This document shows positions 35,270-43,216 of a stretch of 64,000 nt of DNA, piece after piece. The notes under the pieces are model-generated. The model searched no databases. It saw only the letters and a list, made by a program, of their open reading frames with translations, and was not told the DNA's origin. Position 1 is the stretch's first letter. Each line of letters opens with the position of its first letter. Position numbers and translations under genes: made by a program. Source of the DNA: Phyllobacterium myrsinacearum (GTDB taxonomy: Bacteria > Pseudomonadota > Alphaproteobacteria > Rhizobiales > Rhizobiaceae); the NCBI RefSeq assembly GCF_014138285.1, contig NZ_JACGXN010000002.1, positions 124,001 through 188,000 of the forward strand. Direction: 5' to 3'.

Positions 35270-35461
35270 TTATTTCTTGGATTTGACCTTGTTTGGCAGA
35301 CCTTTGCGGTCTGTCTCCGCAAACTCTTCAAGCTGCGTCTCATTCATCGAGTCATACATGCTTTTGGATGCGCCCTTGAGTTCGCTTTTTTTGGTCTCGC
35401 CGCGCTTGGCGGACAAAGCAGCGCCAGCAGCCTTCTGCTGCGCCTGGGATTTTGCAGGCAT
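35270..35461 (-). CDS. DUF3008 family small basic protein
   Basis: This 63-aa protein matches the DUF3008 family: MPAKSQAQQKAAGAALSAKR at the start, ELKGASKSMYDSMNETQLEEFAE in the middle and KGLPNKVKSKK at the end. It is highly basic and soluble, of unknown function. The ATG at 35461 fits the family start; the frame open to 35560 is not supported. It converges with the extensin-like gene 20 bp away. Confidence 0.82.
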   Translation of the reverse strand: MPAKSQAQQKAAGAALSAKRGETKKSELKGASKSMYDSMNETQLEEFAETDRKGLPNKVKSKK

Positions 35462-35577
35462 TGTCTTTCTCCCTGTTGGTTTCATACAGGGAAAACGCCC
35501 GTAATACAGGAGAGTTCCGAGACAACAACCTGCAAAAGCACTGTGCGGCAGACGTTGCATACTTAACCGTGAAATTC

Positions 35578-35994
35578 CTATCCCTGCTGCGCCTCATCAA
35601 AAACCTTGCGGGCTTCACGCAAATGATCGCGGTTCTTGACCGCCCAGTCCCCCAAGGAACCGATAGGAACCGCAATCGAATGACCGATCGGGGTCAGCGC
35701 ATAGGTAACCTCCGGCGGCGACGTCGGCTTGACTGTACGCGACACCAGACCATCACGCTCAAGCGAGCGCAACGTGACCGTCAGCATGCGCTGCGAAATC
35801 CCCTCCACCATCCGGCGCAACACATTGAAGCGGCGAGGACCACCCTGAAGATTAATAATCACCAGAAGGCTCCAGCTGTCGCCCACAATGTCGAGCACTT
35901 CCCGCATCGGACAACTGCCGGCACCATCTGTCGTCATCGCAGCCGATGTTGAAAGCAGGGGCACATCGCCATCAGGTTTCGAATGTATGCTCAT
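35578..35994 (-). CDS. HxlR-family transcriptional regulator
   Basis: A winged-helix HxlR/MarR-like regulator (PF01638) of 138 aa. The motif GSCPMREVLDIVGDSWSLLVIINL contains the conserved cysteine, often redox sensitive in this family. It is followed by RRFNVLRRMVEGISQRMLTVTLRSLERDGLV and PPEVTYALTPIG in the wing. It is divergent from an NAD(P)H-binding oxidoreductase gene 149 bp away, the usual arrangement for HxlR regulators of redox or aldehyde stress genes. An inverted repeat in the gap is the likely operator. Confidence 0.87.
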   Translation of the reverse strand: MSIHSKPDGDVPLLSTSAAMTTDGAGSCPMREVLDIVGDSWSLLVIINLQGGPRRFNVLRRMVEGISQRMLTVTLRSLERDGLVSRTVKPTSPPEVTYALTPIGHSIAVPIGSLGDWAVKNRDHLREARKVFDEAQQG

Positions 35995-36088
35995 CTTCCA
36001 AAATCCTCATCGCTTCCGGGGTGGTTACCCCGGTGTTCCCTGAAACGGAAAAAGTGCGTTCTTCACAAGCGTCGTCCTGTAGCATAGA

Positions 36089-36107
36089 TGGTTATCAATA
36101 GTAACCA
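36089..36107. promoter_or_regulatory. Candidate HxlR operator
   Basis: TGGTTA-TCAATAG-TAACCA is a perfect 6-bp inverted repeat with a 7-bp spacer, located 37 bp before the oxidoreductase gene and in the gap shared with the divergent HxlR gene. A related half site, TGGTTACC, lies at 36022-36029. Size and position suit an HxlR dimer. Confidence 0.5.
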
Positions 36108-36143
36108 GAAAACAAACCGTACCCAAGCATTCAGGAGACCAAA

Positions 36144-36785
36144 ATGAAAATTGCACTGATCGGCGCCACAGGTTTTGTCGGTACAGAATTGTTGAAAGAA
36201 GCCGTTTCGCGCGGTCATTCCGTCACGGCGCTGGTTCGCAACGTCGACAAGGTTGAAAAGCTTGATGGTATCAAAGCCGTCAAAGCTGATGTGCTCGATG
36301 TCGCGGATCTCGCTGAAAAGTTGAAGGGTCACGACGTCGTGCTTTCGGCATATAATCCAGGCTGGGGTGTTCCTGACATTCAGGCCGTTCATGTCAAAGC
36401 CAGCAAGGCAATCAGCGAAGCCACGAAGAAGGCGGGTCTGAAGCGCCTGATCGTTGTCGGCGGTGCGGGAAGCCTGTTGAATCAGGAAGGCAAGCAATTC
36501 GTCGATGGCCCTGATTTTCCGGCCGAATATCGCGAAGGCGCCCTGGGCGCCCGTCAGGCCCTGAACGACCTGAAGACCGAAAATGGTTTGGACTGGAGCT
36601 TTATCTCTCCACCATTCGCCCTTGTGCCCGGCCCGCGTACCGGCACCTATCGGCTCGGCAAGGACAATCCCGTGTTCAATGCCGAGGGCCACAGCACTAT
36701 CAGCGCGGCTGACCTTGCTGTCGCCATTGTCGATGAAGCAGAGGCAGGCAAACACATCCAGCAGCGCTTCACCGTTGGATACTGA
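36144..36785 (+). CDS. NAD(P)H-binding atypical SDR oxidoreductase
   Basis: The 213-aa protein has an N-terminal Rossmann motif, KIALIGATGFVGTELLKEAV, and the pattern of NAD(P)H-binding atypical short-chain dehydrogenases (NmrA/YwnB-like): VTALVRNVDKVEKLDGIKAV, GHDVVLSAYNPGWG, LKRLIVVGGAGSL and DWSFISPPFALVPGPRTGTY. Such genes often sit beside HxlR regulators and respond to oxidants or electrophiles. The GxxGxxG motif is intact. It is followed by a palindromic repeat and a terminator. Confidence 0.85.
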   Translation: MKIALIGATGFVGTELLKEAVSRGHSVTALVRNVDKVEKLDGIKAVKADVLDVADLAEKLKGHDVVLSAYNPGWGVPDIQAVHVKASKAISEATKKAGLKRLIVVGGAGSLLNQEGKQFVDGPDFPAEYREGALGARQALNDLKTENGLDWSFISPPFALVPGPRTGTYRLGKDNPVFNAEGHSTISAADLAVAIVDEAEAGKHIQQRFTVGY

Positions 36786-36809
36786 TATCTGATTGCATGA
36801 CCATCGTGC

Positions 36810-36948
36810 GTGGTTCGACAAGCTCACCATGAGGGAGAGTGAGGATTGCAGGGAGTTATATTCTGAACGCAGGTGATTGGCTTGTTCTGCAACGCTGACG
36901 ATTAGCATGCAGCCATCCCTCGCCCTCATGGTGAGCTTGTCGAACCAC
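36810..36948. repeat. REP-like palindrome, copy 2
   Basis: Perfect 26-bp arms at 36810-36835 and 36923-36948 share GTGGTTCGACAAGCTCACCA with the 43-bp palindrome at 24864-25009. The outer GTGCG/CGCAC also pair loosely. The centre differs in length and sequence from the other copy. Confidence 0.88.
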
Positions 36949-36971
36949 GAATCACGCACCTGATATAAGCA

Positions 36972-37000
36972 GGCCGCCCCATCAGGGGCGGTTTCCTTTT
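36972..37000 (+). terminator. Terminator after the atypical SDR gene
   Basis: CCGCCCC-ATCA-GGGGCGG is followed by TTTCCTTTT on the plus strand. It lies between the palindromic repeat and the next plus-strand gene. Confidence 0.75.
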
Positions 37001-37088
37001 GGTGCCTCGGCAACCGGAATGTGCGTTCTTCACAAGCAATGGAGCTGTGCCTACCTATGCAGCAACACAAGATACGAAGGTGAAGATC

Positions 37089-38153
37089 ATGGAACTCGGC
37101 ATCTATACATTTGCAGGCATGAGCCCTGACCCGAAGAGCGGTGTTGCCATCGACGCACACCAGCGCATGCAGAACCTCCTGGAAGAAATGGAGCTGGCTG
37201 ATCAGGTCGGTCTCGATGTGTTCGGCATCGGCGAGCATCACCGCCCGGATTTCGTCATTTCCACTCCGGCCGTGGTTCTGGCCGCAGGCGCCGCACGCAC
37301 CAAGAATATCCGGTTGACCAGCGCCGTCACCGTTTTGAGCTCGGAGGATCCGGTTCGCGTGTTCCAGGAATACGCGACGCTCGACCTCATCTCGTCGGGC
37401 CGTGCGGAAATCATGGCGGGTCGCGGCTCGTTCATCGAGTCATTTCCCCTGTTCGGCTATGACCTTAACGACTACGATGAGCTGTTCACCGAAAAGCTCG
37501 ACCTGCTATTGAAACTGCGAGCCAGCGAACGCGTGACGTGGAAAGGCAACCTTCGGGCGCCGATCAACAATCTTGGCGTCTATCCACGTCCGTTGCAGAA
37601 TCCGCTGCCTGTATGGATTGCCGTCGGCGGCACCCCCGCCTCGGTCATCCGCGCCGGAACGCTCGGCCTGCCGCTTGCCGTTGCCATTATCGGCGGCGAA
37701 CCGCATCGCTTTGCGCCTCTGGTCGATCTCTACCGTGAAGCGGGAGCAAAGGCCGGTCATGCACCGGAGACGCTTAAAGTCAGCATCAATTCGCACGGCT
37801 ATGTCGCGGAGACATCACAGGCCGCAGCAGATGGCTACTGGCCATCCTATGAGGTGGTGATGAACAAGATCGGCCGCGAACGCGGCTGGCCGCCGAGCAA
37901 CCGGGCACAGTTTGAGGCGGGGCGCACCCCACGTGGCGCACTTCTGGTCGGCTCGCCACAGGAAGTCATCGACAAGATCATGCTGCAACACACCTACTTC
38001 AAGCACGATCGCTTCATGTTGCAGATCGATCTCGGCAGCCTGCCGCACAAGAACACGCTGAGGGCTATCGAGCTGTACGGGACGGAAGTTGCTCCTGTCA
38101 TCCGCAAGGAGCTTGGCCAATCCGTGAAAACGGAAGAAGCGGCATTGGTTTAA
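37089..38153 (+). CDS. LLM class flavin-dependent oxidoreductase
   Basis: A luciferase-like monooxygenase domain (PF00296) of 354 aa. Evident are [40 protein letters not shown]-type beta strands ([22 protein letters not shown]), [18 protein letters not shown] and the C-terminal [15 protein letters not shown]. Such enzymes use reduced FMN, often from a separate flavin reductase. The start at ATG 37089 has GAAGG before it. A 17-bp sequence 68 bp upstream is repeated exactly before the HxlR-linked oxidoreductase gene, which hints at shared control. Confidence 0.87.
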   Translation: MELGIYTFAGMSPDPKSGVAIDAHQRMQNLLEEMELADQVGLDVFGIGEHHRPDFVISTPAVVLAAGAARTKNIRLTSAVTVLSSEDPVRVFQEYATLDLISSGRAEIMAGRGSFIESFPLFGYDLNDYDELFTEKLDLLLKLRASERVTWKGNLRAPINNLGVYPRPLQNPLPVWIAVGGTPASVIRAGTLGLPLAVAIIGGEPHRFAPLVDLYREAGAKAGHAPETLKVSINSHGYVAETSQAAADGYWPSYEVVMNKIGRERGWPPSNRAQFEAGRTPRGALLVGSPQEVIDKIMLQHTYFKHDRFMLQIDLGSLPHKNTLRAIELYGTEVAPVIRKELGQSVKTEEAALV

Positions 38154-38160
38154 AACCAAC

Positions 38161-38186
38161 GGCGGTGGGATTTCAGTCCCACCGCC
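38161..38186. terminator. Hairpin between convergent genes
   Basis: GGCGGTGGGA-TTTCAG-TCCCACCGCC is a perfect 10-bp stem lying between the convergent LLM and murI genes. On the minus strand it is followed by GTTGGTTTT, so it can stop murI transcription. Confidence 0.7.
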
Positions 38187-38197
38187 CGCTGCCATGA

Positions 38198-38998
38198 TCA
38201 GGCCGTGGCAAGCCCAAAGCCCTGCATCAGCCGCCGGGTGGAAAAGTCGGGGTTACCTGATGTGAACACCGCGATATCGTCGCCATGCTCCGGCTCGGTG
38301 CCGGTACCGTTCGGCTTGAGCAGCGACAAGGCACGGCGGGCGATCGCTTCGGCCGGATCGAGCCAATCGACGGGCCATGGGGCAAGACGCCGGAACACAT
38401 TGGCCAAAAACGGGTAATGCGTGCAGGCCAAAACGACGATATCAGTGCGTTTACCATCCATTTCGACAAAACATGGCGCGATTTCCGCCTCTATCGCCGC
38501 ATCATCGAGATGATCACCGCGTATATGCGCTTCGGCCATGCGCGCCAGATTCTGGCTGCCAACGAGCCGTACATGGCATTTCGTGGCAAAAGATTGAATA
38601 AGATCGCGCGTATAGGCGCGCTTGACCGTGCCAGGCGTTGCCAGCACCGTGATAAGGCCCGACGAGGTACGCTCGGCTGCGGGTTTGATGGCCGGAACAG
38701 TGCCGACAAAAGGTACGGACGGAAAGGCCTGACGCAGATCGTCCAGCACCAGCGTCGACGCTGTGTTGCAGGGAATGATGGCGATCTCCGGATCGTATTT
38801 GGCAATAAAACCCTCGAACAGGCCGAGAATGCGCGCGCGCAACGGTTCCTCTTCCCAATCGCCATAGGGGAAACCGGCATCGTCGGCGATGTAGACAAAG
38901 CGTCGGTCCGGGATGAGCACCCGCGCCTCGCGCAAAACAGTCAAACCGCCAATGCCGCTGTCAAACGCAATGATCGGCCGGTCTGTTATGTCACTCAT
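38198..38998 (-). CDS. murI: Glutamate racemase
   Basis: MurI makes D-glutamate for peptidoglycan. The 266-aa protein carries both catalytic cysteines, in [12 protein letters not shown] and [10 protein letters not shown], with the conserved [14 protein letters not shown] at the N-terminus. The start is the ATG at 38998, which overlaps the stop of the trmJ-like gene by 8 bp; the frame open to 39130 lies inside that gene and is not supported. The two genes are therefore translationally coupled. Confidence 0.93.
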   Translation of the reverse strand: MSDITDRPIIAFDSGIGGLTVLREARVLIPDRRFVYIADDAGFPYGDWEEEPLRARILGLFEGFIAKYDPEIAIIPCNTASTLVLDDLRQAFPSVPFVGTVPAIKPAAERTSSGLITVLATPGTVKRAYTRDLIQSFATKCHVRLVGSQNLARMAEAHIRGDHLDDAAIEAEIAPCFVEMDGKRTDIVVLACTHYPFLANVFRRLAPWPVDWLDPAEAIARRALSLLKPNGTGTEPEHGDDIAVFTSGNPDFSTRRLMQGFGLATA

Positions 38999-39860
38999 CG
39001 CCCGATTTATCCTCGTGTTTCGTTGGCTTGGCCGCTGGTTTCTTGGCCGCTGGTTTTTCCCGCTTGCGCCCTTCTGGCGCCCCCGAACCGCGCGGTGTCT
39101 TGGGGCTGAAATAATCCAGCGAGACAACAACGCCGCGCAAGAGCTTTAGCTCCGAGTCGGAAAATCCGGCTCGGGTCAGCACACCGCGCAGATTGTTGAC
39201 CATGATCTCCTTGCGGGCCATCGGACGGAAATAGCCCCGTGCCTGCAACGCATCTTCCAGATGGTTGAAAAAGCCCTGCAGCTGCTCCTTCGGCGCGGGC
39301 TCAAGCTCGGGCCCCCGGAAGGCCGTGTCCGTTTCCTTCTCCAACCCTGACTTCATCCACTCATAGGACATGAGCAAAACCGCCTGTGCGATATTCAGCG
39401 ACGAAAATGCCGGATTGACCGGAAATGTTACCAGCTCATCGGCGAGGCTGACTTCGTCATTATTGAGGCCGAAACGCTCGCGGCCGAAAAGAATGCCTGT
39501 TTTCTCGCCCCGGTTGAAACGCTGGCGCAGTGTCTGCCCTGCTTCGACAGGTCCCCGCACCTGTTTGAAGGCGTCGCGCTCACGTGCGGTCGTCGCGTAG
39601 ACGAAATGCAGATCCTCAATAGCCGACGGCAGATCATCATAGACCTTTGCCCCATCGATGATGTGATCAGCACGGCTTGCAGCGGAGCGCGCCTTATCGT
39701 TGGGAAATTCTTCGCGTGGTTTGACGAGGCGCAGCTCTGCCAGACCGAAATTGGCCATGGCCCGCGCCACCATGCCGATATTCTCCGGCAATTGCGGTTC
39801 GACCAATATGATCGCCGGCCCTTCGGCGATGAGAGTGCGCTGTCTGTCTGTACCTGCCAT
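38991..39860 (-). CDS. TrmH-family RNA methyltransferase (TrmJ-like)
   Basis: The 289-aa SPOUT methyltransferase has [24 protein letters not shown] at the N-terminus, [17 protein letters not shown] and the AdoMet-knot segment [17 protein letters not shown], all typical of TrmJ (tRNA Cm32/Um32 2'-O-methyltransferase). The last 40 residues are a Lys/Pro/Ala-rich tail ([20 protein letters not shown]), probably disordered and RNA-binding. Its 3' end overlaps murI by 8 bp. Confidence 0.88.
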   Translation of the reverse strand: MAGTDRQRTLIAEGPAIILVEPQLPENIGMVARAMANFGLAELRLVKPREEFPNDKARSAASRADHIIDGAKVYDDLPSAIEDLHFVYATTARERDAFKQVRGPVEAGQTLRQRFNRGEKTGILFGRERFGLNNDEVSLADELVTFPVNPAFSSLNIAQAVLLMSYEWMKSGLEKETDTAFRGPELEPAPKEQLQGFFNHLEDALQARGYFRPMARKEIMVNNLRGVLTRAGFSDSELKLLRGVVVSLDYFSPKTPRGSGAPEGRKREKPAAKKPAAKPTKHEDKSGDE

Positions 39861-40112
39861 CTGTGTTCCCTAGAGTATCTGGCGTCCTCTTAGCTCGCGA
39901 ATTTTTGATGAGCAATCCTGAGTGCTGCAAAGCCGGTATTTCGCAGGGTTACGGTGCATGGTTCGCCCTCATGCCCATTATTCCGCATGGATTGCCATCA
40001 AACCGTTAAAGCCTGTCTTTGCGTTCTGGTTTGCGAGTGCTATAGGGGCGCGAACCCTCAACGAAAACCGATGCTGGCATTCCCAGACCAGCAAAAAAGA
40101 GGCTGACTATTC

Positions 40113-41327
40113 ATGGCTAAGATCAAGGTTGCAAACCCGGTTGTCGAGCTCGATGGCGACGAGATGACCCGCATCATCTGGCAGTACATCAAAGAGAAGC
40201 TGATCCATCCCTATCTCGACATCGACCTGAAATATTACGATCTGGGCATCGAGCACCGCGATGCGACCGACGATCAGGTCACCATTGATGCGGCCAATGC
40301 GATCAACAAATATGGCGTCGGCGTCAAATGCGCCACGATCACGCCTGACGAACAGCGCGTTGAGGAATTCGGCCTCAAGAAGATGTGGAAGTCGCCCAAC
40401 GGCACCATCCGCAACATTCTCGGCGGCGTTATCTTCCGCGAACCGATCATTGCCAAGAACGTTCCCCGTCTGGTTCCAGGCTGGACGCAACCAATCATCG
40501 TCGGCCGTCATGCTTTCGGCGATCAGTACCGCGCGACCGATTTCCGGTTCCCCGGCAAGGGCAAGCTGTCGATCAAATTCGTCGGCGAAGACGGCAAGAC
40601 GATCGAACACGACGTCTATGATGCGCCAAGTGCCGGCGTTGCCATGGCCATGTACAATCTGGATGATTCCATCCGCGACTTTGCCCGCGCCTCGCTCAAC
40701 TATGCCTATAATCGCGGCGTTCCCTGCTACCTCTCGACCAAGAACACCATCCTCAAGGCCTATGACGGCCGCTTCAAGGATATCTTCCAGGAAGTATTCG
40801 ACGCCGAATTCAAGGACAAGTTTGCCGAGAAGAAGATCACCTATGAGCATCGTCTGATCGACGACATGGTTGCATCGGCGCTGAAGTGGTCCGGCGGCTA
40901 TGTCTGGGCCTGCAAGAACTATGATGGTGACGTGCAGTCCGATATCGTGGCGCAGGGCTTTGGCTCACTCGGCCTGATGACTTCCGTCCTGATGACGCCA
41001 GATGGTCAGACGGTGGAAGCGGAAGCTGCCCACGGTACGGTGACACGCCATTACCGCCAGCACCAGAAGGGGCAGGAAACTTCCACCAACTCCATCGCTT
41101 CGATCTTCGCCTGGACGCGTGGCCTTGCCCACCGCGCCAAGCTCGACGGCAATGCGGAACTGGACCGCTTCGCCAACACGCTGGAAAAAGTCTGCGTTGA
41201 TACGGTTGAATCCGGTTTCATGACCAAGGATCTGGCGCTGCTGATCGGTCCGGATCAGCCTTGGCTGTCCACCACTGGCTTCCTCGACAAGATTGACGAG
41301 AACCTGCGCAAGGCCATGGCCGCCTGA
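40113..41327 (+). CDS. icd: Isocitrate dehydrogenase, NADP-dependent
   Basis: At 404 aa with [20 protein letters not shown] at the start this is the eukaryote-like (subfamily II) NADP-dependent enzyme of the TCA cycle, converting isocitrate to 2-oxoglutarate. Present are the substrate-binding segment [19 protein letters not shown], the catalytic tyrosine in [18 protein letters not shown], the metal-site aspartates in [14 protein letters not shown] and the NADP loop [23 protein letters not shown]-rich hairpin follows. Confidence 0.96.
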   Translation: MAKIKVANPVVELDGDEMTRIIWQYIKEKLIHPYLDIDLKYYDLGIEHRDATDDQVTIDAANAINKYGVGVKCATITPDEQRVEEFGLKKMWKSPNGTIRNILGGVIFREPIIAKNVPRLVPGWTQPIIVGRHAFGDQYRATDFRFPGKGKLSIKFVGEDGKTIEHDVYDAPSAGVAMAMYNLDDSIRDFARASLNYAYNRGVPCYLSTKNTILKAYDGRFKDIFQEVFDAEFKDKFAEKKITYEHRLIDDMVASALKWSGGYVWACKNYDGDVQSDIVAQGFGSLGLMTSVLMTPDGQTVEAEAAHGTVTRHYRQHQKGQETSTNSIASIFAWTRGLAHRAKLDGNAELDRFANTLEKVCVDTVESGFMTKDLALLIGPDQPWLSTTGFLDKIDENLRKAMAA

Positions 41328-41374
41328 TCGGCCATCCTTGAAAAGACCCGCTTCTGGCGGGGATGGACGAAACA

Positions 41375-41408
41375 ATCGGGCCCTCGGTGACGGGGGCCCG
41401 ATTTCATT
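41375..41408 (+). terminator. Terminator of icd
   Basis: ATCGGGCCC / GGGCCCGAT around a 10-nt loop is followed by TTCATTT on the plus strand, about 50 bp past the icd stop. Confidence 0.65.
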
Positions 41409-41515
41409 TCTGCAACTGCTTTTTAATGGTGTGCTCGGCGGCTCAAACTCCCCGGACCCAAACCGGTTCTCGACGCAGAGCCTTACGGATTGCCACATGA
41501 TGTGATTATCACGAC

Positions 41516-41857
41516 GTGCAACACACAGAATCTCTCGCTTTTCTCAAGATTGACAATGCGTTACCTTTCGTCATGAGCGAATATCCATCGACGACGGATC
41601 CCCATGAACTCAGGTTTTATTACAACGACCAACCAGTTGGGGCGTTTAAACCAGGGATAACACCGACCAGCCCAGGTACGCATGAATACGAACCATTTCG
41701 TGGCCCGGGACACTACGAAATGGTGATTACTGTGAAAAAGGGCGACTGCCCGCAATGCTGTTTCCTGCATCAGGGACACAGAGTAACTTTCAAAGTCATA
41801 GCAACTCAAACGAACGCAGTGCTCCTCGATTGCTTTGACGATCTATCCACTGCCTGA
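41516..41857 (+). CDS. Conserved hypothetical small protein
   Basis: The frame of 113 codons opens with GTG at 41516; the ATG at 41573 would give 94 aa beginning MSEYPSTTDPHELRFYY. The C-terminal half looks like a real domain: HELRFYYNDQPVGAFKPG, YEPFRGPGHYEMVITVKK, CPQCCFLHQGHRVTFKV. The R-G-x-G-H-Y pattern and paired cysteines resemble small uncharacterised rhizobial proteins. No ribosome site is clear at either start, and GC content is lower than in the neighbours. Function unknown. Confidence 0.55.
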   Translation: MQHTESLAFLKIDNALPFVMSEYPSTTDPHELRFYYNDQPVGAFKPGITPTSPGTHEYEPFRGPGHYEMVITVKKGDCPQCCFLHQGHRVTFKVIATQTNAVLLDCFDDLSTA

Positions 41858-41877
41858 ATCAAGGCCGTCCGCGAAAT

Positions 41878-42435
41878 TCACTCATCGTCTTCAGCCTTTT
41901 CTTCCTCTTTGGCCGGTTTCCCCGGCTTTGCCAGCGCAGCACAGTTTGGCGTCGCCGATGGCAATTTCATTCCCGATTTAAGGTCGAGCACCCTACGGAA
42001 GGCGTGGGCCGGAATGCTGCCAACGATCTTCCCCGCCTTTCCTGCCAGTTCGAACTCAAAACCCTTTGATGCAGCGGCAGCAAAGTCCGCCTCGTCCATC
42101 GAGACCATGCCCGTGTCTTCACGCGTGGGCACACACGGCTGGAAGTAACAAGGTATCCGGGTGCTCAATCCCTTGGTGAATGGCAGCTGTTTCCCGTAGC
42201 TCCACGCTTCGGAAATCAGGCTTTTGCCTGGCCCGACATAGCGCGTCTTGAATCCATATCCGACCGTTGTCGAATAATAGGGCTGCACGCTCAGTGACGT
42301 GAACAGAGCGTAATAAGCCATGACACTGGGGCCGTAGGCAGTATCACTCCGCATATGGACATCTTTGACCACCGTCGACGTCTGACAGGAAGCAAGTGCC
42401 ATCGCAGTACACAAAAGAGCCGGTATAGCTTTCAC
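41878..42435 (-). CDS. Putative lipoprotein, function unknown
   Basis: A lipoprotein signal (VKAIPALLCTAMALASC) precedes a mature part of about 168 residues. Features are the tyrosine-rich AYGPSVMAYYALFTSLSVQPYY, two cysteines in IPCYFQPCVPTREDTG, and an acidic C-terminal tail KPAKEEEKAEDDE. I do not recognise a family. The start is placed at a GTG at 42435 with GAGAA close by, because it puts the signal peptide at the N-terminus; an ATG at 42486 would add 17 mostly hydrophobic residues. Confidence 0.65.
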   Translation of the reverse strand: MKAIPALLCTAMALASCQTSTVVKDVHMRSDTAYGPSVMAYYALFTSLSVQPYYSTTVGYGFKTRYVGPGKSLISEAWSYGKQLPFTKGLSTRIPCYFQPCVPTREDTGMVSMDEADFAAAASKGFEFELAGKAGKIVGSIPAHAFRRVLDLKSGMKLPSATPNCAALAKPGKPAKEEEKAEDDE

Positions 42436-42690
42436 AAGAATTCTCAAAAATAATAAGTCAAAAACACTGCTCAAAATTTCAAACAAAACGCACGCGCCAG
42501 GGACATGGAGAATAGTACCGGAAACGCGGCATATTTTAAATTCTACTATAGTTTAATTGATAGACATGACGGGCAGGTGTACAAATTACCTCAAGAAGAA
42601 CATGAGGAAATGGGGTGGCGCGGTGGAGAGCCTATTCTCACACCGGTATGTTCCAGCTGCGCCGATACGCGGCTGGAACCATATTACTGG

Positions 42691-43214
42691 AAATAGCAAG
42701 CCAATGCCTCGCGCACGCCTGCTATCGCAGCTTCACTTCTGGAGCCGTCAAATGCGCCTGCCTGCGCAGTTTCAGGACGATTGCGGGAACTCATACGGAC
42801 TGGAAACAAATGCCAGAACGGGCCGGCAAAAGCGTGGCTCGCGATGGCTACTGCGGCTTCGGCCTTGCGGCTAACAGCCACCGGTATGCCCTTCAGGATG
42901 GTCGTCGCCAGCCGCGCTTATACGCGACTGGAAAAGCGGTCCGTTGAACTAATCAGCCAAAGCGTCGCGCACCACCGTCACAGCGGCTTCGGCCTTCGAA
43001 CCATCGGGTCCGCCTGGCTGCGCATGTCAGGATGCTCACGACCAGCCGCGCTTGCACGCGACTGGAAAAGCGGTTCGTTGAACTAGTCAGCCAAAGCATC
43101 TCGCACAGCTGCCACAGCGGCTTCGGCCTTCGAGGCATCGGGCTCACCGGCCTGCGCGTGTCAGGATGATCACGACCAGCCGCGCTTGCACGCGACTAGA
43201 AAAGCGGGTCGTTG
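42691..43214 (-). repeat. Tandem degenerate copies of the alaS 3' end
   Basis: Downstream of alaS, in the same orientation, lie four units: 43081-43214 and 42947-43080 (both exactly 134 bp), about 42817-42946, and about 42691-42816. Each repeats the last 75-80 bp of alaS through the stop codon, encoding versions of [16 protein letters not shown], then a spacer with a 9-bp hairpin, CCAGTCGCG-TGCAAG-CGCGGCTGG. The two units next to alaS are close to the gene; the outer two are heavily mutated. A further hairpin remnant is at 42648-42680. Confidence 0.9.
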
Positions 43215-43216
43215 AA

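Noticed and set aside
42505-42696. A 63-aa plus-strand protein
   Set aside because: Its 3' part runs into the degraded repeat array (the hairpin remnant and the start of the outermost unit), and no ribosome site or family match is visible.
42691-43214. CRISPR-like or protein-coding explanation for the tandem repeats
   Set aside because: Units are contiguous, 126-134 bp long and derived from the alaS end, with no short repeat plus unique spacers and no cas genes. Frames across them are broken by the copied stop codons.
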